From contig JAHHIC010000052.1 of NCBI GenBank assembly GCA_019359035.1, forward strand, positions 1-64,000: a DNA stretch of 64,000 nt, written 5' to 3'. The stretch comes from Scytonematopsis contorta HA4267-MV1 (lineage in GTDB: Bacteria; Cyanobacteriota; Cyanobacteriia; Cyanobacteriales; Nostocaceae). Below the pieces are notes generated by a model. The model saw nothing but the letters and a program-made list of their open reading frames with translations, searched no databases and was not told the DNA's origin. Shown piece by piece: positions 56,182-64,000 of this stretch; the stretch's first letter is position 1, and each line of letters begins with the position of its first letter. The translations under genes and the position numbers were made by a program.

Positions 56182-56240
56182 ACAATTACTAATCACCAAT
56201 TACCAATTACCAATTACCAATTACCAATTACCACTTACTG
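56182..56240. repeat. CAATTAC heptamer array after the exosortase gene
   Basis: Seven or so tandem ACCAATT/CAATTAC units follow directly after the stop. Confidence 0.75.
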
Positions 56241-56363
56241 TTTTCATTCTTTCATGGTTAAATAATTTATTACAAATGAACTGTTGTAATTACGGAACTC
56301 ATTGTTGGTAAAATTGAAGTAAAATTTGCTAACAGTATTGCTCGTATCGCTCATCAATTACCG

Positions 56364-57074
56364 ATGATTTCCTCTTATAAATTTTTAAAGGAACGCCAGT
56401 TTCCTCAGGTAATCGCGCTACTGCTGCTAGTATTGCTGCTATTTTTGGGAGCGGTTCCTGGATACCTTTCAGGACGTTTTTCATGGCAGCAACCAGCGCC
56501 AGTTCATGCCCTTAAGCAGATTAAAGAGATACGCAAAAATGGTTTAACTCTTGCGGGTTGGAAGACTCTTCAGCAGCAAGAACAGCCTATCGGGGGACGC
56601 AAGTGGTCTTTACAAGTAATCAAGAAAGAAGATTCCCAAGCTGAAGCTATCTTACTTCTGTTACCACAAAATGGACCAAAAGACCAACCCCAAATAGAGT
56701 GGACTGAAGTAAGTAATTCTTGGCGATGGAATACCGCTCAACATCGTTCGGTGGATTTTACTGTACAACAAAGTGACACTGTTGCTGCAAAAGTTGAAGC
56801 TAATTTCTTTCGTGGGTTTTCTAATGGGGAAACCTTTGCGGTTTTGCAATGGTACGCTATGCCTGATGGTGGAAACCCATCTCCTTCCCATTGGTTTTGG
56901 ACAGACCAATTTGCTCAATGGCAAAGAAAACGCTCTCCTTGGGTGGCTGTCAGTATTATGATTCCTATGGAAACTTTGGGACAAGCGGACAAAAATTTAC
57001 CTGTAGCGAAGTCTTTGGCTGAAGCAGTGCAATCCAAGTTGATGAAAGATGTTTTTACTGTAAGTAAAAATTAG
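56364..57074 (+). CDS. Cyanoexosortase-B-associated protein (EpsI-like)
   Basis: A 236-residue membrane-anchored protein with an N-terminal helix (VIALLLLVLLLFLGAVPGYL) and a beta-rich extracytoplasmic domain (TLAGWKTLQQQEQPIGGRKW, SVDFTVQQSDTVAAKVEANF, HWFWTDQFAQWQRKRSPWVA). It matches the associated protein that always accompanies cyanoexosortase B, distantly related to EpsI. Role inferred: helper for the exosortase or for polysaccharide export. It starts 182 bp after the exosortase gene. Confidence 0.82.
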   Translation: MISSYKFLKERQFPQVIALLLLVLLLFLGAVPGYLSGRFSWQQPAPVHALKQIKEIRKNGLTLAGWKTLQQQEQPIGGRKWSLQVIKKEDSQAEAILLLLPQNGPKDQPQIEWTEVSNSWRWNTAQHRSVDFTVQQSDTVAAKVEANFFRGFSNGETFAVLQWYAMPDGGNPSPSHWFWTDQFAQWQRKRSPWVAVSIMIPMETLGQADKNLPVAKSLAEAVQSKLMKDVFTVSKN

Positions 57075-57414
57075 TATTACCACTAATACATTAAAAATTA
57101 AAAAGTATTTGATATTTTTTTAGGGTGACATTCTAGTTTGACCTTTTTTTAGAATGCTTAAAAGGTTTGACTTTAATAGGTTTCGCTTGTGCAAGTTTCT
57201 TTTAAAGGTTTCAGTTACTTACAGGTAGCATACTATTTGCAATTTGCTTTATCTTTGCTTTCGCAATCTTTATTTTAATCTTCATATGTTCCTTTCTCTT
57301 TTAATAGAGAATTCTTATGCATAATTTATTACAAAAGGGGGGGACAGTTTGTTGTAAAGCAGAGTACAATAAGCGCTCGGCGTTCTACACAAGTGGTTCA
57401 GCTTCAACTCTCCA
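57075..57414. other. Intergenic before the export gene
   Basis: It contains two GTTTGAC-type units (GTTTGACCTTTTTTTAGAA about 57136 and GGTTTGACTTTAATAGG about 57166) about 30 bp apart. No coding frame or hairpin seen. Confidence 0.4.
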
Positions 57415-58962
57415 ATGACTATTGCCTCTAATTATCAAAGGCGTGCCACGAGTGCGCTATGTCTTATCGGCTTGCAAGTAAGTATTTACTGGACTACTGC
57501 CTGTGCAACAACTTTTCAACCCGTTGTTGCTCAGCAATCCGAGCCATTCCGAGGACAGCCCCCAACACAGCCAAGTCAAGCAAATCCTACCCCAACCCCA
57601 GTACAGCCAACGACACCAAATCCAACCCCAACACAATCCCCAGGAAAGCCCGGTACAAGAACACTGCCACCTGCAGGTTCTACTACCCCAGCACAACCAG
57701 GTACAAATCCATTATTACCAGGTGCTATACCTATACCAATACAACCTCCAGCCCCTCCACCCGGAGTAGATACACTTTCTCCTGGTGCGACTCCAGGTAT
57801 TTTGCCGCAATTTAGCCGCTATCTACTTGGACCTGGAGACATATTAGCCATAGCTGTTCAGCGTCCCCCAGGTCGCTACCGTTTGGGACCGGGAGATGCA
57901 ATTGGTGTTGTAGTACAACGCTTTCAGGATTTGAGTTTTCAAGCTTTAATAAATCCAGAAGGTAATATTGCTGTACCGCTATTAGGAACAGTTTCTTTAC
58001 AAGGTTTAACTTTAGAACAAGCACAAGCAAAAATTCGCAGTGGGTTAAATCGTTTTGTAATTGAGCCTGTTGTCGCTTTGTCGCTGATATCTCAACGTCC
58101 TGAGTTGAGTATTCCAGCTGTTGTTAATCCTGAAGGTAATATTGTTTTGCCACAGTTAGGAGCCATATCCGTAGCTGGATTAACTTTGGAAGAAGCACAA
58201 GAAAAAGTGCGTTTAAGCTACAGTAAAATTTTAGTTGACCCCGTTGTGTCAGTTTCGCTCTCAGCACAGCGACCAGTACAAATCACCATCAGTGGAGAGG
58301 TTTTTCGACCAGGAATTTATCCTGTTTCTTCTCCAACACCAAGGGTTGGCGATGCTCTATTATTGTCTGGTGGTTCAACTATGATGGCGGATTTGCGACA
58401 AGTGCAAGTGCGTCGCAAATTGGTTGATGGTTCTGTTGTTGCACAAAATATAGACTTATACGCTGCTTTACAGAACGGTGGTTCCCTACCTAACCTACGT
58501 TTACAAGATGGTGATTCAGTGTTTATTCCCCGTCGAGAAGTCGGTGCTGATGACGGTTATGACCGAAATTTAGTTGCACGTTCTTCTTTGGCACAACCAC
58601 AAATTAGAATAAGAGTCTTGAATTACTCCGGGAGTGGTATTGTTACAGTTCCATTACCAAACGGTAGTAATTTTGTTGACGCTTTATCGGGTATCAACCC
58701 GGATGCTGCGAACCTGAGTGATATTGCTTTGGTACGCTTCGACCCCGAACAGGGTAAAGCCGTCACCCAGAGATTAAATGGTCGAAGAGCATTAGCAGGA
58801 GATGTATCTCAAAACGTACCCCTGCAAGATAATGATGTTATCGTTGTTGGTCGCAACCTCGTAGGTAGAATTACTAACCTTTTAACTACCATAACTCGTC
58901 CTTTCTTCGATGTACAATCTTTTATCCGTTTCTTTGATGTTTTTAGTGGAGACAGAAGATAG
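57415..58962 (+). CDS. Polysaccharide export protein (Wza-like, SLBB domains)
   Basis: A 515-residue exported protein with a signal peptide, a long Pro/Thr/Gln linker (about 45-130), and export domains beginning RYLLGPGDILAIAVQ, immediately followed by a second copy of the motif RYRLGPGDAIGVVVQ. Two tandem segments (FQALINPEGNIAVPLLGTVS and IPAVVNPEGNIVLPQLGAIS) look like an internal duplication. Soluble-ligand-binding beta-grasp (SLBB) domains follow (RPVQITISGEVFRPGIYPVS). Wza-type proteins make the outer-membrane polysaccharide pore. It pairs with the Wzc-like gene downstream. Confidence 0.9.
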   Translation: MTIASNYQRRATSALCLIGLQVSIYWTTACATTFQPVVAQQSEPFRGQPPTQPSQANPTPTPVQPTTPNPTPTQSPGKPGTRTLPPAGSTTPAQPGTNPLLPGAIPIPIQPPAPPPGVDTLSPGATPGILPQFSRYLLGPGDILAIAVQRPPGRYRLGPGDAIGVVVQRFQDLSFQALINPEGNIAVPLLGTVSLQGLTLEQAQAKIRSGLNRFVIEPVVALSLISQRPELSIPAVVNPEGNIVLPQLGAISVAGLTLEEAQEKVRLSYSKILVDPVVSVSLSAQRPVQITISGEVFRPGIYPVSSPTPRVGDALLLSGGSTMMADLRQVQVRRKLVDGSVVAQNIDLYAALQNGGSLPNLRLQDGDSVFIPRREVGADDGYDRNLVARSSLAQPQIRIRVLNYSGSGIVTVPLPNGSNFVDALSGINPDAANLSDIALVRFDPEQGKAVTQRLNGRRALAGDVSQNVPLQDNDVIVVGRNLVGRITNLLTTITRPFFDVQSFIRFFDVFSGDRR

Positions 58963-58973
58963 TTTGTTGCAGG

Positions 58974-59050
58974 ATTGGTAATTGGTAATTGATAATTGAT
59001 AATTGCTAATTGCTAACTGTCAACCTTCAACCTTCAACTGTCAACCAACA
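58974..59050. repeat. Heptamer arrays between the export and kinase genes
   Basis: GGTAATT/GATAATT units (58977-59015) then CAACCTT/CAACTGT units (59020-59050). Confidence 0.7.
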
Positions 59051-59082
59051 ATTTTGTATCTGCCTTTATAATTTGTAATAAT

Positions 59083-61263
59083 ATGACACCACCGATTGTT
59101 AAACGCTATTCGATAGCTTTTGATAAATATAAATGGGTTGGATTAGCTAGTCTGGTTTTAGTGGTAGCCGGTTCTACGGTGGTGGCTATGCAACCCGACC
59201 CACCTCCTAGCTATGTAGCTAATGGTGCTCTTACTCAGACTCGTCCTCCTGTTACTTTTTCTGTGACTGGTACAGAAATTCAACAAGCAGGTCAATCTTT
59301 GACTCAAGAAGTTTTGCTGCAAGACCAGATATTAGAAACTGTTGGCGCTAAGGTTAATCTTAAACCTAAACAACTTATAGAAAATATTGTCCTTAGAGTA
59401 CCAGTTGCTGAAGCTCCTGCTAAGCCTGATGGAGCAGCAGCACCGCAAATTATTGATATTAGATTTAAAGATAGCGACCCCAAGCGAGCGCAAAAAGTTG
59501 TGGAAGAATTAATGGTAGCCATGATTAAACTTAGTGGCGAAATTAATACTGGTCGATTGAAATCAATTATTAAAAAAGTTAACGAGCGCATACCTCAAGC
59601 TAAGGGTGAATTAGTCGCGGCTGAAAAAAAACTTGAACAGTTTGACCGTGTTGAACGTCCGGCTATTTTAGCTGCGGAAAATGGTAGTTTACTTACTGCT
59701 ATTACCGCTACCCAAGCTCAACAGCGACAACTTCAGCTAACTCTTTCTGGAATTGATGCCCAAATTGTTAGCTTGCAACAAAGATTAGGGTTATCTCCTG
59801 ACCAAGCCTATTTTTCTTCTGCTTTAAGTGCTGACCCAATTATTGCTAATTTACGCGCACAAATTTATCAAACTGAGTCCCAAATTGAGGTTTTTCGTAG
59901 AGACCTGCGTCCTGAACACCCGACTATGGTTCAGCTACAACGGCAAAGAGATGCTTCTCTTACATTATTACAGCAACGTGCTGCGGAAGTCGTAAGTGGT
60001 GGTGGTGCTGCTGCTAGACTTCGTGGAGCACAAATAAATAATATTCGCAGCCAAAGTAATTTAGACCCTGCACGTCAGCAGTGGGCTAACCAATTAGTAG
60101 CATTAGAAACTCAGCGCGAAACATTGCGGAAGCAGTTAGTTGACGAAGCTCAATCGGAAGCGAAGTTAAGAAGAGAATATTCATTAATACCTAATAAGCA
60201 ATTAGAACGCTCGCGTCTAGAGCAAGAAGTAGGATTGAAAAAAGCTGTTTATGACAAAATGCAAACAAAGCTGACAGACTCGGAAGTGGCAGAATCTGAG
60301 ACTGTTAGTAGCCTTGCAGTTGCTAGACCTCCTGTTGTTATTGCTGACAAAAAAACACCCAAAAATGTACCTATGACTTTGGGTATAGGTGGTCTTTTAG
60401 GATTAGTGGTTGGTGGTGGTGTGATATTTTTATTAGGCTCTTTGGAAGGTACTTTCAAAACCAAGGAAGATATTCGCGAAAGCCTCAAACAACGCGAGGT
60501 GGCAAATTTGGGAGAATTGCCTTTAATGCCAACTTATGATTTGGCTAAGGATGAACTCCCTGTGTTATTCTCTCCTGATTCCGTTTACTTGGAGTTTTAC
60601 GAAAAGTTCCGCAGTAATTTACGTCGCATTGGTGGTAAAGATTTAAAAGTACTACTCGTTACTAGTACCACCAGTTCCGAAGGCAAAACTGTCAGCGCTT
60701 ATAACTTGGGTGTTGCCTGTGCTCGTGCTGGTAAACGTACTCTTATCATCGAAATGGATTTGCGATCGCCTTCTCATGCACAATCATTGAGAGTTACTCC
60801 CGACGCTGATGCCGTCGTTGAACCATTGCGGTACTATGGCAACTTGAGTGAATGTGTTCGTTTAGTTCCTGACATAGAAAATCTATACATTGTTCCCAGC
60901 CCAGGACCAGTACGACAATCGGCAGCAGTTATTGAATCCAGTGAACTGAGAAGACTTTTGGAAGATGCAAGGCAAAGGTTTGATTTTGTGATTTTGGATA
61001 CATGTCCCCTGAGCTTATCCAATGACCCATTATTAATTCAGCCATACAGCGATGGTATTTTGTTGGTAGCGCGACCAAATTATACCCAAGAAAATATGCT
61101 TGGTGAAGCGATTGACCAATTAACAGAAGCGGAATTAGGGCTTGTAGGAGTAATCATCAACGGTGCAGAAGACGTAATTATTTCCACACCAAAATCCACC
61201 GTACAATCACCAACCGACTCAATAGAAGAATCACCGGAAACTACGGCTGCTATGAGGAATTGA
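59083..61263 (+). CDS. Polysaccharide chain-length regulator and BY-type tyrosine kinase (Wzc/GumC-like)
   Basis: A 726-residue inner-membrane protein with two membrane helices (about 17-36 and 426-446, MTLGIGGLLGLVVGGGVIFL), a large periplasmic coiled coil between them, and a cytoplasmic kinase domain with Walker A VTSTTSSEGKTVSAYNLG and Walker A' TLIIEMDLRSPSHAQSL. It controls length and export of the polysaccharide with the Wza-like protein. The C-terminus is acidic and Ser/Thr-rich (SIEESPETTAAMRN) without the usual cluster of tyrosines, so autophosphorylation there may be lacking. Confidence 0.9.
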   Translation: MTPPIVKRYSIAFDKYKWVGLASLVLVVAGSTVVAMQPDPPPSYVANGALTQTRPPVTFSVTGTEIQQAGQSLTQEVLLQDQILETVGAKVNLKPKQLIENIVLRVPVAEAPAKPDGAAAPQIIDIRFKDSDPKRAQKVVEELMVAMIKLSGEINTGRLKSIIKKVNERIPQAKGELVAAEKKLEQFDRVERPAILAAENGSLLTAITATQAQQRQLQLTLSGIDAQIVSLQQRLGLSPDQAYFSSALSADPIIANLRAQIYQTESQIEVFRRDLRPEHPTMVQLQRQRDASLTLLQQRAAEVVSGGGAAARLRGAQINNIRSQSNLDPARQQWANQLVALETQRETLRKQLVDEAQSEAKLRREYSLIPNKQLERSRLEQEVGLKKAVYDKMQTKLTDSEVAESETVSSLAVARPPVVIADKKTPKNVPMTLGIGGLLGLVVGGGVIFLLGSLEGTFKTKEDIRESLKQREVANLGELPLMPTYDLAKDELPVLFSPDSVYLEFYEKFRSNLRRIGGKDLKVLLVTSTTSSEGKTVSAYNLGVACARAGKRTLIIEMDLRSPSHAQSLRVTPDADAVVEPLRYYGNLSECVRLVPDIENLYIVPSPGPVRQSAAVIESSELRRLLEDARQRFDFVILDTCPLSLSNDPLLIQPYSDGILLVARPNYTQENMLGEAIDQLTEAELGLVGVIINGAEDVIISTPKSTVQSPTDSIEESPETTAAMRN

Positions 61264-61300
61264 CAAAATATTAAGACGCCATGCACACTACAAGCCAGCC

Positions 61301-61470
61301 AGCCAGTGACTAAAGTCACTGTCTAAAAGCTAAAGTCCTCTAAAGAGGACTAATAATAAATAAGATTTTTGAGAATATTTTAAATTTTGTAAAGTATTTG
61401 TTTTTCTTGTATTAATTAAGTCCTCTTCAGAGGACTTCAGCTTTTAGACAGTGACTTTAGTCACTGGCTT
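61301..61470. repeat. Complete foldback repeat, second type of tip
   Basis: The left arm (61301-61351: AGCCAGTGACTAAAGTCACT, then GTCTAAAAGCTAAAGTCCTC, then TAAAGAGGACT) pairs with the right arm (61419-61470) over about 50 bp. The inner parts (AAGCTAAAGTCCTCT, AGAGGACT) match the repeats at 14621 and 35168; the outer part differs (CAGTGACTAAAGTCACTG in place of CAGGGAATAAATTCCCTG). The FHA-protein gene ends within the right arm. Confidence 0.85.
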
Positions 61471-62454
61471 GTGATGTAAATGATGCCTAATGTTCTCTTT
61501 ATAAATATTCTGTAAGTATTCTTCAATTAAATTTGCTACTTCCTGTGCTTGTTGGGGGGAGTTGCACCAAGTTATTTCTAGCTTGAGTGCTTGTCCTGTT
61601 TCCCTTTGTAGATAAACATGTTCATAAAATTTTCCAGAATTCTCTTCACGCTGATATTTTTCTAAATGTACAGCAGTAAATTCTTTGAGAGAATACTGCC
61701 GATATCTGTAGCTAGCTTTGAAAATCCATCCTAACAAGCTTTGGGAACGAATTATCAAGCTACCTGTATCGAGGTCAAAGCTATAGTCCAAAACGGGTGG
61801 ATTATTCAAGTGGGAACTAATTGACCCAATACCACCCCAAAATAAAAATACAAGAGACGAAGATAAAATAAAACCCGTAAACCATTGAGATAAAAAAACA
61901 GCAAAAACTGATAGCAAAATAACTGATAACAACAAGTAGAAAATTGAACTCACAAGGAAGCTGACTAAGTAAGACCAACCAACTTTTTTAGTTCTTCGCT
62001 CAATTACCATCTTTGTTGGTAAAAGTTTCAACCAATAATCTTTTTCCTTTATTACCTCATCATGCTGCTTAACTACCTTGTTTTGACTAGCAGTTGCAAC
62101 CGTTGCTCTATTAACCTGCTTACACTCAAAGACAAATTCCGGCCCATTTTTCGCAAGAGAAATACGGTCACCTTCTCTTAAAACCTGTCCACCCCGCAAT
62201 TGTTCACCATTAACATAAGTTCCATTAGAACTATTTAAATCGTAAATTGCCCATTCACCAGCTAGGGACTTCAAAGCACGAATAGAAGCGTGACGTCGCT
62301 CTACATTGGTATAACATCCTAAAGGTATGTCACAACTGGGTTCACTTCCCAGCACGACTTCTGAATTATCTGATAAAGTAAAGCTGATATCAGGTTGAAT
62401 AACACCTGCAACCAGTAATCGTAAAGCTCCTTGGGGATAAAAAGTGTATTTCAT
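61444..62454 (-). CDS. FHA-domain membrane protein
   Basis: A 336-residue protein with an N-terminal forkhead-associated domain (about 28-108: EVVLGSEPSCDIPLGCY, RRHASIRALK, NSSNGTYVNG) that would bind phosphothreonine, then a linker and two to three membrane segments (YLVSFLVSSIFYLLLSVILL, VFAVFLSQWFTGFILSSSLV) and a C-terminal soluble part. Its partner kinase is not evident. The last eight codons (KPVTKVTV) and stop come from the foldback repeat at 61419-61470, so the original C-terminus was probably different. Confidence 0.82.
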   Translation of the reverse strand: MKYTFYPQGALRLLVAGVIQPDISFTLSDNSEVVLGSEPSCDIPLGCYTNVERRHASIRALKSLAGEWAIYDLNSSNGTYVNGEQLRGGQVLREGDRISLAKNGPEFVFECKQVNRATVATASQNKVVKQHDEVIKEKDYWLKLLPTKMVIERRTKKVGWSYLVSFLVSSIFYLLLSVILLSVFAVFLSQWFTGFILSSSLVFLFWGGIGSISSHLNNPPVLDYSFDLDTGSLIIRSQSLLGWIFKASYRYRQYSLKEFTAVHLEKYQREENSGKFYEHVYLQRETGQALKLEITWCNSPQQAQEVANLIEEYLQNIYKENIRHHLHHKPVTKVTV

Positions 62455-62680
62455 GAGAATGGATACAAGTATAAAGATTGACTACGACTGAAAAATGTGA
62501 ACGTACCAGTTGCGACAGCTATCTTTAACCTATGAAACAAAAGTTAACTTGTTTTGAATTGGAAAAACTACCGATTTACATATAAAGTTATAGAGCTTTT
62601 TTATGCTTGAAACTATTAAATATTACGGAAGATTTTCCCATACTTATATCCACAGTCAACCATCAACACTCAGCAGTCTA

Positions 62681-63376
62681 CTAATCATCATTTTTAAAAG
62701 AATCAAACAACGGTCCAAGAATAATTCCAAAGACGAAACCTCCAATGTGTGCCCAGTAAGCGACACCACCGGACTCTACAGCCATTCTGGCAGCTTGTTG
62801 CAAATCGGCAATACCGGATATTATATTTTGGGCAATAAAAAATCCAATAATTATCCATGCGGGAATACTAACAGTAAAGATAAATCCCACAAATATTAGG
62901 GTAGTAACTTGTGTCCGTGGGAAAAAAATCAGATATGCTCCTAAAATTCCGGAAATTGCTCCAGAAGCACCTAAAGAAGGAATTCCCGAATTCATACCGA
63001 TAAACCATTGACACAAAGCAGCACCAGCACCACAAATTAAATAAAAAATTAAATACTTAAAATGACCCAATCTATCTTCAATATTGTTACCGAAAACCCA
63101 TAAATAGACCATGTTTGAAATTAAATGCCACCAACCACCGTGTAAAAATTGAGATGTAAAAAGTGTCGCGAATTCTGGTATGGGTTGATTGATAGGCGCT
63201 CCAGCAAAGCTAGCACTTAATTCACGTGGTATAACTGCGTAAAACTGAAAAAATTGCCGTAATTGTGCATCTGATAAACTCACCTCATGCAGGAAAATTA
63301 ACACATTCATGCCAATCAACCCATAAGTTAAAAATGGGGTGCTTCGCGTGGGGTTATTGTCGTAAAGTGGAAACAC
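62681..63376 (-). CDS. Rhomboid-family intramembrane serine protease
   Basis: A 231-residue membrane protein with about six helices. The catalytic serine is in LGASGAISGILGAYLIFF and the histidine in VAYWAHIGGFVFGIILG. GGWWHLISNMVYLWVFGNNI is the usual His-Asn region. It cleaves other membrane proteins within the bilayer; the substrate is unknown. A second rhomboid gene follows on the same strand, 215 bp upstream. Confidence 0.92.
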   Translation of the reverse strand: MFPLYDNNPTRSTPFLTYGLIGMNVLIFLHEVSLSDAQLRQFFQFYAVIPRELSASFAGAPINQPIPEFATLFTSQFLHGGWWHLISNMVYLWVFGNNIEDRLGHFKYLIFYLICGAGAALCQWFIGMNSGIPSLGASGAISGILGAYLIFFPRTQVTTLIFVGFIFTVSIPAWIIIGFFIAQNIISGIADLQQAARMAVESGGVAYWAHIGGFVFGIILGPLFDSFKNDD

Positions 63377-63591
63377 AGGTGTTTATTGATTTAAATTAAC
63401 TAATTTTAATATACCTTTAAATGTGGGACGTTGCGAAATAGATACTATTACAAATATCCTAAGATGTTACAAAAAAAATATAAAGTTGATAAATAAAAAT
63501 TAAAAAATAAATGGTAATATATGCCTCTTGATTAAAATACTCTTGCACCAGCCGACAAAATAGCTTCTTGGGATTGGTGCAAGATGTAAGC

Positions 63592-64000
63592 TCAAAAGTA
63601 TTTTTCTGTTGATTTATCGCTAAATAGCCCTAAGACCGGACCGAGAACTGCTCCAAAAACAAAACCACCAGCGTGTGCCCAGTAAGCAATTCCACCATTT
63701 TCCATGCCAATATTAGTAGGAGTTTCTAAACTAGCAACCCCGTAAAAAGCTTGCTGGAGAAACCAAAATCCCAAAAAGAAATATGCAGGAACGCGGAAAC
63801 TGGGAAAGAAAATACCCAAGGGGACTATACCTAGAATTTCAGCTTTAGGGAAGCGGAGTATATAAGCACCCATAACACCAGCAATTGCACCAGAAGCCCC
63901 TAAATTAGGAATATTAGAATACTGAGCAAAATACCACTGACTCATCGATGCTAAAATACCGCAAGCTAAATAGAAAATTAAATATTTAACGTGACCCAAT
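63592..64000 (-). CDS. Rhomboid-family protease, second copy, partial
   Basis: The C-terminal 135 residues lie in the window; the gene runs off the right edge (the codon at the edge is ATT, not a real start). It contains GHVKYLIFYLACGILAS, the catalytic serine in NLGASGAIAGVMGAYILRF and the histidine in IAYWAHAGGFVFGAVLGPVL, clearly paralogous to the neighbouring rhomboid. The tail LFSDKSTEKYF is longer. Confidence 0.9.
   Translation of the reverse strand, partial: LGHVKYLIFYLACGILASMSQWYFAQYSNIPNLGASGAIAGVMGAYILRFPKAEILGIVPLGIFFPSFRVPAYFFLGFWFLQQAFYGVASLETPTNIGMENGGIAYWAHAGGFVFGAVLGPVLGLFSDKSTEKYF

Overview
The window looks like the chromosome of a filamentous, nitrogen-fixing (probably heterocyst-forming, Nostocales-type) cyanobacterium. 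The signs are a nifB gene, a nifP-nifV-nifZ-nifT cluster, plastid-type gap2, IctB, a cyanoexosortase locus, a GAF-rich histidine kinase, scattered GCGATCGC (HIP1) octamers, and many heptamer tandem repeats (TTGGTAA, AATTCCC, CAATTAC types) between genes. The species cannot be named from the sequence alone.

Region 1 (1-14.5 kb) is an accessory and defence-like island. It starts with the edge of an IS630-type transposase, then a VapC/Phd-type toxin-antitoxin pair, an AbiEi/AbiEii pair, a small secreted protein, and a divergent pair of AAA-like ATPase genes. One of that pair has an N-terminal HTH; the other is a 1357-residue protein with a membrane segment, coiled coil and 14 almost identical WD40 repeats. 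After these come a broken exoribonuclease gene, a three-gene cluster (RHH, DUF6888, DUF6887), a decayed fragment of the AbiE locus, a 468-bp perfectly collinear duplication around a truncated caspase-like gene and a DHH phosphoesterase, and an orphan XRE regulator.

Region 2 (14.5-31 kb) carries nitrogen-fixation and signalling genes. nifB is on the minus strand and lacks the usual C-terminal NifX-like domain. A large four-GAF histidine kinase has cyanobacteriochrome-like cysteines. Then follow a type II peroxiredoxin, an MDR oxidoreductase, the nifP-orf-orf-nifV-nifZ-nifT cluster, a thioredoxin-like [2Fe-2S] ferredoxin and a PATAN-REC (PatA-like) response regulator. The upstream regions of nifB and nifP share a 13-bp element repeated at 22-23 bp spacing, in the same orientation relative to each gene. 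It is a good candidate for the CnfR control element.

Region 3 (31-54 kb) is mostly core housekeeping: a RelB/RelE-like pair, PlsC-like acyltransferase, proS, a DUF2993 protein, a GerMN protein, ArsR regulator, efp-accB, cyclophilin-type PPIase, thiL, gap2, murC-murB, ebfC, a low-molecular-weight phosphatase, a Ycf29/TctD-like regulator, smpB, ictB and a degenerate histidine kinase.

Region 4 (54-64 kb) is an envelope polysaccharide and exosortase locus (DegT aminotransferase, cyanoexosortase, its associated protein, Wza-like export protein, Wzc-like autokinase), followed by an FHA protein and two tandem rhomboid proteases, the second cut by the window end. Repeats shape the gene ends: at least four genes (the GAF kinase, the MDR oxidoreductase, thiL and the FHA gene) stop inside dispersed repeat elements. 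I found no rRNA, tRNA or CRISPR array by eye.
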